From Candida dubliniensis CD36 (lineage: Eukaryota > Ascomycota > Pichiomycetes > Serinales > Debaryomycetaceae), in NCBI RefSeq assembly GCF_000026945.1, contig NC_012863.1, positions 248,001 through 312,000 on the forward strand: a stretch of 64,000 bases of DNA, given 5' to 3'. How positions within the stretch are numbered: position 1 is the first letter of the stretch; each line of letters opens with the position of its first letter. Made by a program: the position numbers and the translations under genes. The notes under the pieces are model-generated. The model saw nothing but the letters and a program-made list of their open reading frames with translations. It was not told the origin of the DNA and searched no databases. Shown in pieces: positions 41,510 through 53,300 of this stretch.

Positions 41510-41959
41510 ATGAAATTTCAATTATTAACTTTAATTTCAATTGCTACTACTACTACTTTAGCTATCAATTTAGAACAAGTTAGATTAATCAATGATGATG
41601 AATTAATTGTTCAAGATGGTCAATTTGGTTATCCAGCAATTATTAATTTGAAAGATGAAGATGCTGAAATTGCTAAAAAGACCACCACCACCACTTCTTC
41701 TTCTTCTTCTTCAGCTACTACTACTACTACTACTGCTAAGAAAGATAAAAAGACTACTTCTAGTGCTTCTACTACTATCTCCACTTCAACTACCAAATCT
41801 AAATCTAAATCTAATTCCACTTCAACTTCAACTTCATCTTCATCTAAGAAACATAAATCTGAAACTGCTTCTATTACTAAAACTGGTGGTGCTGATTCTG
41901 TTGCTGCTGTTGGTGCTGTTGGTGGTCCAATCTTGGCTGCTTTAGCTTTATTATTGTAA
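41510..41959 (+). CDS. PGA53: GPI-anchored Ser/Thr-rich cell-surface protein
   Basis: A 149-residue ORF with the classical GPI-protein plan: signal peptide MKFQLLTLISIATTTTLA (1-18), a short unique region (INLEQVRLINDDELIVQDGQ), a long Thr/Ser/Lys region suited to O-mannosylation, then a GGADSVAAVGAVGGP omega region and the terminal hydrophobic ILAALALLL. Expected to be attached to the plasma membrane or wall glucan. Lys-rich islands among the Ser/Thr runs are a mild peculiarity. The symbol is from memory of a PGA gene next to ILV6 in C. albicans; the transposase gene now lies between them. Confidence 0.6.
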   Translation: MKFQLLTLISIATTTTLAINLEQVRLINDDELIVQDGQFGYPAIINLKDEDAEIAKKTTTTTSSSSSSATTTTTTAKKDKKTTSSASTTISTSTTKSKSKSNSTSTSTSSSSKKHKSETASITKTGGADSVAAVGAVGGPILAALALLL

Positions 41960-43122
41960 ATCTAATATTACTAACTGTTGATAATATAAATCATTAATTA
42001 ATTACGTTACATCTAATCTAATCGAATCGTTTTATTTTATTTTATTTTATTTTATTTTATTCTTTAATTACAATAAACAAACATATCATCAGTACTTATT
42101 CTTTTACACCTGTTTATTGATCGTCAATGTCTACAAAATTACTTCCCACTACTACTGGTAATTCTCTTTTTTCTTTTTCTTTTTTTTTTTTTTTTTTTTT
42201 CATATCTGACCAGTAATCAATCAACAGTCATAGTATATATGCTTACAAGAATTGAATTGACTTAAATTGAATTGACTTGAATTGAACTGAGTTGAACTGA
42301 GTTATGTTGTAATAAGTTTTGTGTTGGTTGGTTGGTTGGTTGCTATTATTCCCACGTTCTCTCCCTTCTTTTTTCCATTTATGTGTATTAAATCGCGTCT
42401 TTTTGTCAAACTATTACTACTTACTACTTACTATTACTACTTACTACTACTAACCCTGACCAATTGTGACTAATAATTTACTAGAACTTGGAAATTTCTT
42501 CTGTTACTTCTGGTGTAGTAATCTTTGATAATAGGTAACTCCTCCTCCCCTTGAACTAAAGAGGGAACCAGTTGCATTGGTACGATGACAAACAACAACG
42601 GCTACCACGGAGATAAACCAAAAAAAAAAAAAAAAGAGAAAAAAAAAAAAGAAGTAGAACAAAAACTTCAAATCCCTTTTTGTCATTGTTGCTGTTGTTG
42701 CTACTGCTGCTGTTGGTGCTGCCGTGCCATTAATTGTTTTTTCTTTTGTGTGTGTGTATGTGTGTGTGTGTGTGTTTCAGTTTGCACGTGATACAAAAAA
42801 AGTATACACTCTCGCAGAAAAAAAAAAAAAAAAAAAAAAAAGATGCCAAAAGTTTTAAATTTTTTTTTGGTATCACTTTCCATGCACTCCTGCACATATA
42901 ATATTTTTGTTAGCCGCCTCACATGAATCTATTTTTGGCCAATAATAAAATTTAACTAGAATTCGCGGTGGATGAAGTATAAACAAAACAAAACAAAACA
43001 AAAGAAAAAAAATTCAACAAATTTTTTTTTTTTTTCCCTCTACCCACCACTCTTTTTCCTAAAACCTTCATTCAACAATCTTTTATATAGGCTATACAAA
43101 GAGATGATTAACCCTATTTATA
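41960..43122. other. Flank upstream of the transposase gene
   Basis: No gene seen. It has TTTTA repeats at 42033-42061, a poly(T) at 42181-42200, GTTGG repeats near 42330, TACT repeats near 42415-42450, TG repeats near 42749-42776, poly(A) at 42820-42841 and AAAAC repeats at 42984-43002. CACGTG at 42785-42790. No terminal inverted repeat of a transposon could be matched by eye to the sequence after 45654. Confidence 0.5.
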
Positions 43123-44683
43123 ATGGCTAAAAGGTATAAATTGATCAAAAAAGGACTGAATAATCCCGTTGATGACAATAAGACGCTTCAAGCTGCTTTT
43201 AAAGAAGCATCTTCAACACCAGAGAAGTTTATGTTTAATGGTTTATCTAATGAATTTGAAGACAATGTTGATTTAATAATTGGTTATTTCAAAGATGATG
43301 AATTTGAAAGATGGTTTAAACTGATTAGTTTGAATTATAATTGGTCAAGAAAGAGTTCTTTTGAATCACCAGAAGAGAATAACAATGATAACAAAATTAG
43401 AAAACTGCTTTATTCCAAAGAAGAATATTTTGGTTGTTCTCTGAGAGGAAAATTTAAGTCAAAATCAAAAAAAAGCAACGATGATATTGTTAACCAGACA
43501 ATATCATCAATAAAATCTAATTGTCCGGCAAGACTTTACGTTAAACAACAAAAAGGTATTCCTGGTTATAAATTAATTGGGTTTGTACCAACTCATAATC
43601 ACGCTCCACAAGAGAATGGACCTTTAAATGTTGTGGCAAGAGATTGGCTAGTTGATATGATTGGAAAAGGTTACACCAGGAGTCAAATTGAAAAAATATT
43701 ATTTAACCTTCATGGTCAAAAAAATAAAAATCAAATTCCAATGAATTACAAACCATTTTTAAGAATTCAAAAATATCATATTAATTACTGGATCAAACAA
43801 TATTATGATAATAAAAAATTCAAATTAGATCAAGATAATAAAATAAATTTGCTTAAATGGGGTGAAAAGATTTCGTCTGATGGTTCTTTCAATTACATTG
43901 ATTTAAAAGGAAATGTTGCCACCACTACAGGAAAACCGGGTTGGTGTTGTTTTTTTTTTGATTCTTGGCAAAAGGAGGAAATATTGAAGAAGAAGAAGAA
44001 GAAGAATCAGCTGATTTATTATTTGGATTGTACTCATAATATTTGCCAGGATTTTAACCAACCACATAAGTTAGGTTGGACCTATTTATATACTATAATG
44101 GTCCGAGATGATGTCACCGGAATGGATACCCCTGGTGCTTATATGTTAACCAATTGCTTAGATGAAGAGCCATTAATTGAGTTTTTAAAATTTATTAAGA
44201 GTCATTCATTGTCGCCAGACCAATTTATGATTGATTGCTCCTTTGTTGAAATAAACTCAATTAAACAAGTGTTTCCAAAGTCGATGATTATCATATGTAA
44301 GTGGCATATATTAAGAAATGTTAAACTCAAGGTCAAATCGAAAATTGCAAATGTAAAACTTCAAGAGGAAGCCATTAACGATTTTATAAATTTATTTGAA
44401 AATAAATCTCCACAAGATGCTCAAATGAAGATTGACGCCTTTAAGAACAAATATAAAGAGAATACTGAGTGGTTAGAGTATTTTTGTTATTATGAGAAAT
44501 TAAAAGGACATTGGATGAATAACCTGGTTGTGTCATTTAACCAAAAGAATGTTACAAATAATTACATTGAAAGTTATCATCGTTTTTTGGAACAAAAGTT
44601 TATAAGAGTATTTAAAAAGCGACAAGCGGATGATCTTGTTTGTGTGTTATACCATGATATTACTCCTTTTTATAGGAAACGTC

Positions 44684-44752
<69 letters not shown>

Positions 44753-45654
44753 CTACTAGTGGTAAAAGACAAGGAAAAATTGACAAAGTTGAAACTTCTA
44801 ATAAAAGATTTGCGTCTTGTTTAACCAAGGAACAGTTGCAGACATTGGTTGTGATTCAGGGAGATGGTGCCTTTGTTAGAATTTCTGAAAAAGATGAAGA
44901 ATATGTTGCTATATTACATTCAGATGGACTGGGTACATGTACATGTGATTTAAAACAGACGGGTTATTCGTGGTGTAAACACCTTTATATGTATGAAAGA
45001 TTGAAGCAATTGGTATTTGACACTGAGTCCGTTGAGGCAACAGATCTTATCAATGGAGTTAGTGACGGAAATCAATGTAACCCAGAAATTACTGAAGAAA
45101 ATGGAATTTTTTATCCGTTGATGGATTTCGATACAACTATAACACCACAAACTATAGAAAATGGAAGCAAAATTAGAATTAGAATTAGAAATACAAATAC
45201 AAATACAAATACAACAAAGGAAAAAAATCCAGTATATGATAAACAACAAACTGAAATGGTTGATCTTTCAGTATTTGATGACTCTGGAGATTTTGATGAT
45301 AATCTTGTTATTTCACATCTGATTGAATCACCAGAAATAACTAGTGAATATGAAAATCAAGATCTTATTCATCAGTTTATGAAAACAAAATCAAGAATAG
45401 TCAATTTCCAACCAGCATTTCCAACAAATTGTTTACCAGAATTACCTGAAATAACAGATGAAGAAAAAGAACATCAAGGACTAATTGATTTAAACTTAAT
45501 AATGAAAAGATTTAATGAAGTTAGTGAAAAGTCACCTGAAAAACTTGATAATTTTTTATTGAATATAAAAAATTGGAAGGATTTTGCTGATCAAATAGTC
45601 ACTAATCAAGATAATTTGGCTTATAATATAAAACGAAGAAAAATAAACAAATGA
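43123..45654 (+). CDS. Mutator-like (MULE) transposase, all motifs intact
   Basis: An 843-residue uninterrupted ORF with the MULE plan. The N-terminal FLYWCH/FAR1/WRKY-GCM1-type zinc module has C105 (FGCS), C134 (CPARLYV), H158 and H160 (THNH). The transposase core has D302 in YLDCTHN, D371 in MIDCSFVE, C392/H395 in IICKWHI, and E483 in TNNYIESYHRFLEQKF, matching the family's TNNxxES signature. The SWIM zinc finger has C606, C608, C618 and H620 (CTCD...WCKHL). A 22-Asp run (522-543) sits between core and SWIM. The C-terminal 220 residues are charged and not conserved to my eye. No frameshift or stop. The family excises and inserts DNA elements; host-domesticated derivatives act as transcription factors. 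Which applies here is open, as no terminal inverted repeats are visible. CTG codons (e.g. near 44012) would be Ser. Confidence 0.85.
44686..44751 (+). repeat. (GAT)22 coding microsatellite, 22 Asp
   Basis: An uninterrupted triplet run inside the transposase gene, between the catalytic core and the SWIM finger. The purity of the run suggests recent expansion and allele length variation. Confidence 0.95.
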
Positions 45655-45821
45655 TCGGATTTATAAAATTATTAAATAAAATCGATTAAAAATGTATTAT
45701 ATCTTACTGATAAATTTTTTGGTAGATTAACTGCTATTAACTGCAATTAATGCAATTAATGCAATTAATTGCATTAAAGAATTGGTAAAAGAATTACCAT
45801 AGGATTGGTAAAAACCACTTG

Positions 45822-45857
<36 letters not shown>

Positions 45858-46244
45858 AACGGGTTACTATCACTGAGTCGTGGCATTCAACTCAAATGGA
45901 GAACAGACTACATTACCAATTTGGTTTGAGTTAGTTAATTAGTCCAGTCCAGTCCATGAAGCTAACTATATAATATTGAAATGACAATGTTTGGAGTAAA
46001 TGGTAAAGTGACTAATTAGGATATATTGTCGGCAATGGCATTTTTTTTTTTTTTTTTATATCATTTCATTTGTCTTAAATGGAGTAAATCATATATTTCA
46101 CCAGATGTTGTGAAATTAGTCCCAATAGCCTTTAAAAGCTAGACTTTATGGACAAAACTTATTGTATCTAATAAAACTCTTTATTTTCCCATAATTAAGA
46201 TAAATATATATATATAACTATATATAACTATATATAAAATATTT
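45655..46244. other. 3' flank of the transposase gene
   Basis: It holds GCAATTAAT short direct repeats (45740-45775), an ATTGGTAAAA pair (45780-45812), and poly(T) runs at 45827-45855 and 46040-46057. No gene and no inverted repeat matching the 5' side is visible. Confidence 0.45.
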
Positions 46245-46466
46245 TTACGATTCTACCATTCCTATTCTTTTTATTACCAAAAACTCTTGATTTATGTCCA
46301 ACCTCCATATGTTTTCATTTTTAGGATATTTTGTATTTAATTGTATGGAAACACTTTTGTCGTGCAAAGTAGCATAAATGCCAACGATTGTGGAAAGATT
46401 TGTTGCTATTTCAGCGACAACTAACAATAATATATAATATAATAATATATGATTATTCTCCATCAA
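46245..46466 (-). CDS. Possible 73-residue secreted or membrane peptide
   Basis: The N terminus is hydrophobic (HILLYYILLLVVAEIA), signal-like. The rest (YATLHDKSVSIQLNTKYPKN, then WRLDINQEFLVIKRIG) is of normal, non-repetitive composition. No family recognised. It lies alone between the transposase gene and ILV6. It may be a real small gene or a fragment. Confidence 0.35.
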   Translation of the reverse strand: MMENNHILLYYILLLVVAEIATNLSTIVGIYATLHDKSVSIQLNTKYPKNENIWRLDINQEFLVIKRIGMVES

Positions 46467-46769
46467 CTGATTGATTAATTAATTGATATTCATGGCATTT
46501 TACTAATAATAAAAAAAATGTCTGTTCTCCTATTCAGGGCCGGAAAAATGTCGTGTCCCCACCATTAATGAACTTTTTTTTTTTTTTTTTTTTCGTTCCA
46601 TTAGTCCAGAAACAACAAAAAAAAAAAGTGAAAAATAGAAAACGAATAAAGGTTGTTGATTTCTCTCTCTCTTTCTCTCTGGCAATATTTTCCTTCATCT
46701 TCTTTTTTCACTTTTTAATAAACTCCACCCCACCCAACCACCACCACCATCACTATCACTATCACTACC

Positions 46770-47690
46770 ATGTTGAGGAGATCTCCTTGTATGATTAGAC
46801 AAATCACTAGAACTAGTATTAGAAATAGTAGTAATAACAGCAGTTCTGGTTCAACTTCAGCATTAGCATATAAAACTTTACATCGTAATCAAAAACGTCC
46901 ACCATTACCAACATTAGAAACTCCAAATTGGTCAGCTGATGCTGCTGTTTCATCAATTTTATATGAAACTCCTGTTCCATCAAAAGCTCCTCCAAAACAA
47001 CATGTATTAAATTGTTTAGTTCAAAATGAACCTGGGGTATTATCAGGAGTTTCTGGTACATTAGCTGCTCGAGGTTTTAATATTGATTCATTAGTAGTTT
47101 GTAATACTGAAGTTAAAGATTTATCAAGAATGACAATTGTTTTAAAAGGTCAAGATGGAGTTGTTGAACAAGCTCGTAGACAAATTGAAGATTTAGTACC
47201 AGTTTATGCTGTATTAGATTATACCAATGCAGAAATTATTAAACGAGAATTATTATTAGCTAGAATATCATTATTAGGACCAGAATATTTTCAAGAATTA
47301 ATTGCTACTCATCAATTACATATTGATGATGGTTCATCAATTCCTAATATAGATGCTTGTGAATCAGCTTATCATCCAAATAATTTACCTCCTTCAGAAG
47401 CTTTAAGACAAAAACATATTCATTTGGATCATATATCTACTTTAACTAAACAATTTGGTGGTAAAGTTGTTGATATTTCTGATAGAAATGTTGTTGTTGA
47501 ATTAAGTGCTAAACCTTCAAGAATAACTTCATTTATTAGTTTATTACATCCTTTTGGAATTTTGGAATTGGCAAGATCAGGTATGATGGCATTACCAAGA
47601 ACTCCATTAAATAATTTTTCTGATATAGAAGAAGAAGATTCAATTGATGCTGCTGATATTGTTGATGCATCTCAATTACCACCAGGTTAA
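46770..47690 (+). CDS. ILV6: Acetolactate synthase regulatory subunit
   Basis: A 306-residue protein. The basic, Ser-rich N terminus (MLRRSPCMIRQITRTSIRN) is a mitochondrial presequence. An ACT domain follows at about 77-152 (HVLNCLVQNEPGVLSGVSGT, AARGFNIDSLVVCNTE), then the family's C-terminal ALS small-subunit domain (about 160-290, with RELLLARISLLGPEYFQ and FGGKVVDISDRNVVVELS). Ilv6 binds the catalytic subunit Ilv2 in mitochondria, activates it and confers valine feedback inhibition on the first common step of valine/isoleucine/leucine synthesis. Length matches the yeast protein. A CT-rich tract near 46660-46680 precedes the start. Confidence 0.95.
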   Translation: MLRRSPCMIRQITRTSIRNSSNNSSSGSTSALAYKTLHRNQKRPPLPTLETPNWSADAAVSSILYETPVPSKAPPKQHVLNCLVQNEPGVLSGVSGTLAARGFNIDSLVVCNTEVKDLSRMTIVLKGQDGVVEQARRQIEDLVPVYAVLDYTNAEIIKRELLLARISLLGPEYFQELIATHQLHIDDGSSIPNIDACESAYHPNNLPPSEALRQKHIHLDHISTLTKQFGGKVVDISDRNVVVELSAKPSRITSFISLLHPFGILELARSGMMALPRTPLNNFSDIEEEDSIDAADIVDASQLPPG

Positions 47691-49371
47691 ATGATGGATA
47701 TATATAATGTACTCTTTCTTTCTTTTTTGTTTTGTCTTGTTTTCTTGTCTTGTATAAAGAGAAATAACCAATAAACATATTAATAATAATTACAATTTAC
47801 TATTTTCAAAAAAGATTTAGTTCTGTTTAAAAGTTTTTACAATAAATTAATTACGAAAATCTTGTCAAAAAAAAAAGGAGTAATACAGTTTGGAGGTTAA
47901 AATCACTAATAATATATATTGAAAGTAACAAATATTACTCCCTCGGAACAATAATAATAATAATGGTTAACAAAGAGAATAATATATTGCTTATATATTT
48001 TGCAATTTTAGGTTCATACATTGGAGTGGAATGGGTTAGCGGGGGGTTTAAACAACAACACCACTACCACCCATAACTTTCCTTCCTAACCATTAACAAT
48101 CAATTCCTATTTCTTATTCAAATAAATGTTCGTTAAATGTTACTAATCTTTAAGAACTACTTTTGTGATTCGCCACTACTACTACCACCATTTCCGAATA
48201 AAGCCTAAAAAATACTCAATTCATCGGTTAATGAGGGGGGGGTGGTGGTTTACTATCAGGTGATAAACATCATTGGTGTTTAACCAAATGGAATATAACT
48301 TTGGTTCAAAACCTCAACAGCAATTACTGTAGAGAGTTTAGTATATTATGTGGTATGAAATCACCAGTTCTTTTAAAAAGAGAAAGGATTATGATGATGG
48401 TGATGAGTCAAATCCAATGAAATTGCCGTAGTATTGTAATTGTTGTCGACATATAATATACGTTGCAAAACAAAGAGACTTTGATGATGATTTTTTTTTG
48501 ATTGTTTTTTTTTGTTTTTTTTTGTTAATATTGTAACATTTTAGAATGCCTTAAGGGGAGAGGAAGCAAATACACAACAACAATAACAACAATAACAACA
48601 ACATCATCATCATCACGAGACAAAGCCGTGCAACCATATCTTTGTAAAAGGTGTGAGTTTAAATGATATCTATTAAGTTATTTAAGCCTTGATTGTAAGG
48701 GGGGGTAAGTAGGGACAAGGAAGAGTAATGGTTGGTGTTGAGATATCGCAACTGAATTGGATAGAAGAATTATGCATCGTTTCGTAACCAATATTTAGTG
48801 GAAGGAAAGAGATAGTAGAAGCGAAATGGAACTGACTCTTACTATTTGGTTATTATTATTATTATTATTGTTGTTGTTGTTGTTGTTGTTTAATGCAACC
48901 TAAAAAACCCAAGAAAAAGAAAATATTCTGTGTGTATTGAATTTTGCTTCCACTTTCTTCTTCTTCTTCTTATTGGTGTTGATGTTGATAGTGGATGAAA
49001 ATTTTTTATTTTAAAGATTTGTTTCTTATATCACAAATTAAAGACTAATTACTATTTATATTAAACTAGACTAACTTATAAAATTGTTATTTATTTATTT
49101 GGTTTTTTTTTTTTTTTTTTTTTTTAAAAAAAAATTTGAATTGTATTTTCCAATTTTTTTCATTGATGAACTCATTTTAATATTATTATATACTATTATT
49201 ATTATATAAAACCACTGTTGAGAGTTGTTTTATAATTTTTAATTCCAAGAACCAAAAACCAAAAACCACCAACCGATTGTAACAGCCAAGCATTTCAAAA
49301 CAGAATAGATTCAAGTGAAAAAGTAATCATACTTATTTTTTATTCAATTCCTCCATCCTCCCGAATCCTTC

Positions 49372-49407
<36 letters not shown>

Positions 49408-49454
49408 AATAATATATAATCAACAACCAACAGCAATCAACATAAAAGAAAATA
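47691..49454. other. 1.8-kb intergenic region upstream of ZCF27
   Basis: No credible gene. It has G-runs at 48041-48048 and 48234-48242, ACA/ATC triplet repeats (48578-48616), ATT/GTT triplets (48853-48890), poly(T) at 49103-49125 and CAA repeats at 49369-49406 just before the ZCF27 start. This is likely the promoter and leader of the transcription factor gene. Confidence 0.5.
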
Positions 49455-52400
49455 ATGAGTACGCCGGTGAAAAATGAACCCATAACTACTACTACTTCTT
49501 CTTCTACTTCTTCTAGTACACCAAACCAACCTTCGATGCAGAATAATTTGTCATATCCTGTGCAGCATATACCCCAACCGCCACCATCATCTCAGCAGCA
49601 ACAGGGACAACAGGTACAACAAGGGCAACAAGGGCAACAACTGCGAATATCACATTTACCACAACCAATACCACCGATTCCTATTCAAATCATACCGCAA
49701 CCACCACAGCAACAACAACAACAACAACAAATACCACCTCAATATGCTGGAAATTATTACCAACAAGTTCCTACTCCTGGTTACTATACTCCTCCTCCTC
49801 ATACTTCAGGGTTTTATTCAGTTGGACCACAACGGGGAAATAGTGTTCTGTTTCAACCCACTCAAGGATCTCCATTACAACATCAACAACATACCCCTGG
49901 TAATCCAACACAATTACCACTTCCTCAACCACCTCACCCACCACCACCACCACCACAACAACAACAACAACATGTAGCGATGCATCAATCAACACCTCCA
50001 CCACCTCCACAACATCAACATTCATCTACAACAGTTGCAACTCAAGAATCTTGGAAAGAAAATAATAGAAAAAGAACTCATTCTCTGATGCAACAAACTT
50101 CTCGAATGGCAGCTACATATCCTAGAAAACGAGCTTTAACAGCATGTGATACTTGTCGATTGAAAAAAATTAAATGTGATAATGTTCGTCCTCGATGTGG
50201 TTCATGTATTAAAAATGGGAATTTAAATTGTCATTATCGTACAGATGATCAACAAAAAGATTATTCTAGTTATGATCCAGCATCTTTGAATATTTTAAGT
50301 AAATTAGATATTATTTTAAAAGATTTAAAAGAAATTAAAAATGGTAATTCTGGTTCTATATCAACTAATACTACAGATAAAGCATCACCTGGTGAACCAT
50401 CATCATCATCATCAGCAACAACAGCAACAACAACATTTTCACCAGCACCACAACAACAACAACAACAACAACCAGCACCACAACCACAACAACAAGAACA
50501 ACCACAAACATTAACAAAAGGTCGAGGGAAAAAATTCACTTTTGATAAATGTGTTTGGGATATGTCAGTTATATCAATATTCAAATGGGATTATTTCAAA
50601 AATACTTTTAATTTATCAACAAAAGATATAGAAAATATTGAAAAAACTTTGAAAAATAATTATGATAATGATAATAGTAAAAATAATGATATAATTAATT
50701 CTAATTCCAATTGTCATACTCATTCTCATTCTCATTGTAATAAATCATTAATTGAATCTATAAAACAATATGAAATTCTTGAAAAATTAATAAATAATAA
50801 TTTTACTACAATAATGAATTCATTTTTCATTAATTCTTATACAAAAGTTCCAATTTTAGAAAGATTTGAATTTTTCGATATTATAGAAACTTATCAACTT
50901 TTAATACAAAAATCATCAAATATATCATTTTCTAAACTTCTTGAATTATATATTGATGATTATACTATTCCACAAGAGATACAAAATTTATTTTGTAATA
51001 ATGATGATTTTACAAATACTAGTGAAAATGAAAATGAAAATAAAAATGGCAACAAGAACATGAATATGAATATGAATATGAATATGAATATGAATATGAA
51101 AAAAAGTATTACTGTGAAACAATTTATTCGATTAATTAAATCAATTCCTTTAATACTTATAATTTGTGCATTAGGAATTATTAGTGTACCAGTCCAATTT
51201 GATAATCTTGATAAATTTGAGAATTCTTTAGAAGAAGCTAAATCAATATCAATTGGTTGTTTATCTGGTGATAATGTATTTGATAATATTCCAATTAATT
51301 TCCCTAGACAAAGAAATATAATTGCCTTTATGTTGAAAGATTATTCTGAAATACTTTGTAATATATTTTCATTTAATTTATCAAAAAATTATAATAATAC
51401 TATTAATTCAGTACAATATTATTTATTTTTAAGTCAATTATATTTACAACAAAATTGTATAATCCTTGCTCAAAGATCAAGTTTAATGGCTAGTCAACAT
51501 ATAATGTATTTAATTGAAAAAACTATTAAATTTGATAATTCATCTTCATCTTTATCTTTATCTAAATCGAAATCGAATTTGAAATTAGAAATTATTAATC
51601 GATTATATTGGACTTGTTTAAAATTAGAATGTGAATTAAATGTTGAATTATCTCCATTTGTTCCATTATCAGGTATAACTAAAATTGAACCACCATCAGG
51701 ATTTCCTAAAATACCTATGACTCCAAATTTACAAGAATTAAATTATAAATATAGTTCAAGTGTTATAAAATTAGGACAATTTTATAATGATCAATATTCT
51801 TGGTATTATTTTTTAACAGAAATTGTTGTACGTAAAATAGATAATGTTATGTTTGATGAATTATATTCATTAGAAAATAGTATTAATCATTTATGGGATG
51901 ATGAAAAATTTATTGAACAAACTATTTGGTCATCATTTATTGATTATTTAAATCAATATAATGGAATTATTAATTTATTAATTCCAGAAATTCGTAATTT
52001 TGTATTACAAGAAGTTAATGTTGAACAAATTTTCCGTCGATTGAAAAAAAAATATGAAAAAAAACATCAACAACAACAACAACAACAACAAAAACAACAA
52101 CAAAAACATAAATTGAAGGGTAATAATTCAATTATAAATAATAATAATAATAATGATGATTATGATTATGATGATGATGATGTTGATTATGATATTTTTG
52201 ATGGATTAGATGATTTTTTAATTGATGATGATTTATTAGCTAGAGTTCAATCAGAAAATATCATGTTTATTAAAACTAGAATATTAGTATCAAAATTACT
52301 TTTATTTCGTCCATTAGTTTATTTATTTTTACAAGATAAAATCCCATTTATTGAAATTATTCAAGCAGTAATTTCTGTAATGAATGATTCAATGAATACA

Positions 52401-52494
52401 ACAACAAATAATTCATCATCTTCATCATCATCATCTTCATTAGCTTTTGGGATTGATAATTTTAATCCTATGGATTCTCCAAATTCATCAATTA

Positions 52495-52559
<65 letters not shown>

Positions 52560-53300
52560 AGTTCAACAATATTTAATTTAATTAATGAAAATGAATATAA
52601 CCATAATAATAATCATAATAATCATGATCATGATTATCATGATGATGATTATTTAGAAATTGATTATTTTAATTTAATCAATGCTCCATTATTTTATCAA
52701 AAACAATTTCCTGATGAAGATTTTTCTAAATTCATTGAATATGATAATAATAAACAAGCCACAACAACAACAACAACGATGAATGGTTATGATCAAGAAA
52801 TTAATGAAGAATCAACAATTACAATCAAAGATTTATCATTAGTTAAACAAAGAATTTTACGAATTTTTATATCAAATTTAATTTCAATACCAAAATTAAA
52901 TATACCTAAATTAGGTACTCATAGACATCCAGGACTGTGGTATTATATAAGAAATTTATTTATTGGTAATATATTTCAATATTTGATTTATAAAAAAATT
53001 CAATCAATGATAAATAAAGCTACTACTGATATTAAATTCCAATCAATATTAAAATCACAACTTGAACAACTTGAACAACTTGAACAACAACTGAAAAAGG
53101 AAAATGGTTCATTTTCAATAAAATCTATGGAAGAAATTATTGAATTAATAAATATGGTGATTAATATAAAAGGTATAATTGCATCTTTAGAACATTCAAT
53201 AATTTTAATGGAATATTGGAAATTAGAAATTAAAGATTGTCAAATTTATCAAGATTTTATTAAAAAAATATTAAATGATTTACAAAAATCAACAAGATAA
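49455..53300 (+). CDS. ZCF27: Zn(II)2Cys6 transcription factor
   Basis: A 1281-residue protein. Residues 1-200 are Gln/Pro/His-rich. The binuclear zinc cluster is C231-x2-C234-x6-C241-x6-C248-x2-C251-x7-C259 (ACDTCRLKKIKCDN, RCGSCIKNG), preceded by a basic KRTHS and PRKRALT region. After a Gln/Pro linker a large middle region (about 500-900) is helical, with LNPRQRN-like IINRLYWTCLKLECELN typical of the fungal-specific TF domain. Low-complexity insertions are an NM repeat (about 535-548), Gln/Lys near 870-885, Asp/Tyr near 900-925 and a Gly-Ser repeat near 1015-1035. The C terminus is helical. The symbol is from memory of ILV6 neighbours in C. albicans; target genes are unknown to me. Confidence 0.85.
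52496..52558 (+). repeat. (TCTGGT)n hexanucleotide coding repeat, Ser-Gly
   Basis: About ten perfect copies of a 6-base unit encode an SG repeat inside ZCF27, between the fungal TF domain and the C-terminal helices. Likely length-variable. Confidence 0.9.

Noticed and set aside
42447..42493. TACTAAC followed by AG, resembling an intron end
   Set aside because: No suitable exon or reading frame on either side; it lies in a TACT-repeat region where the motif arises by chance.
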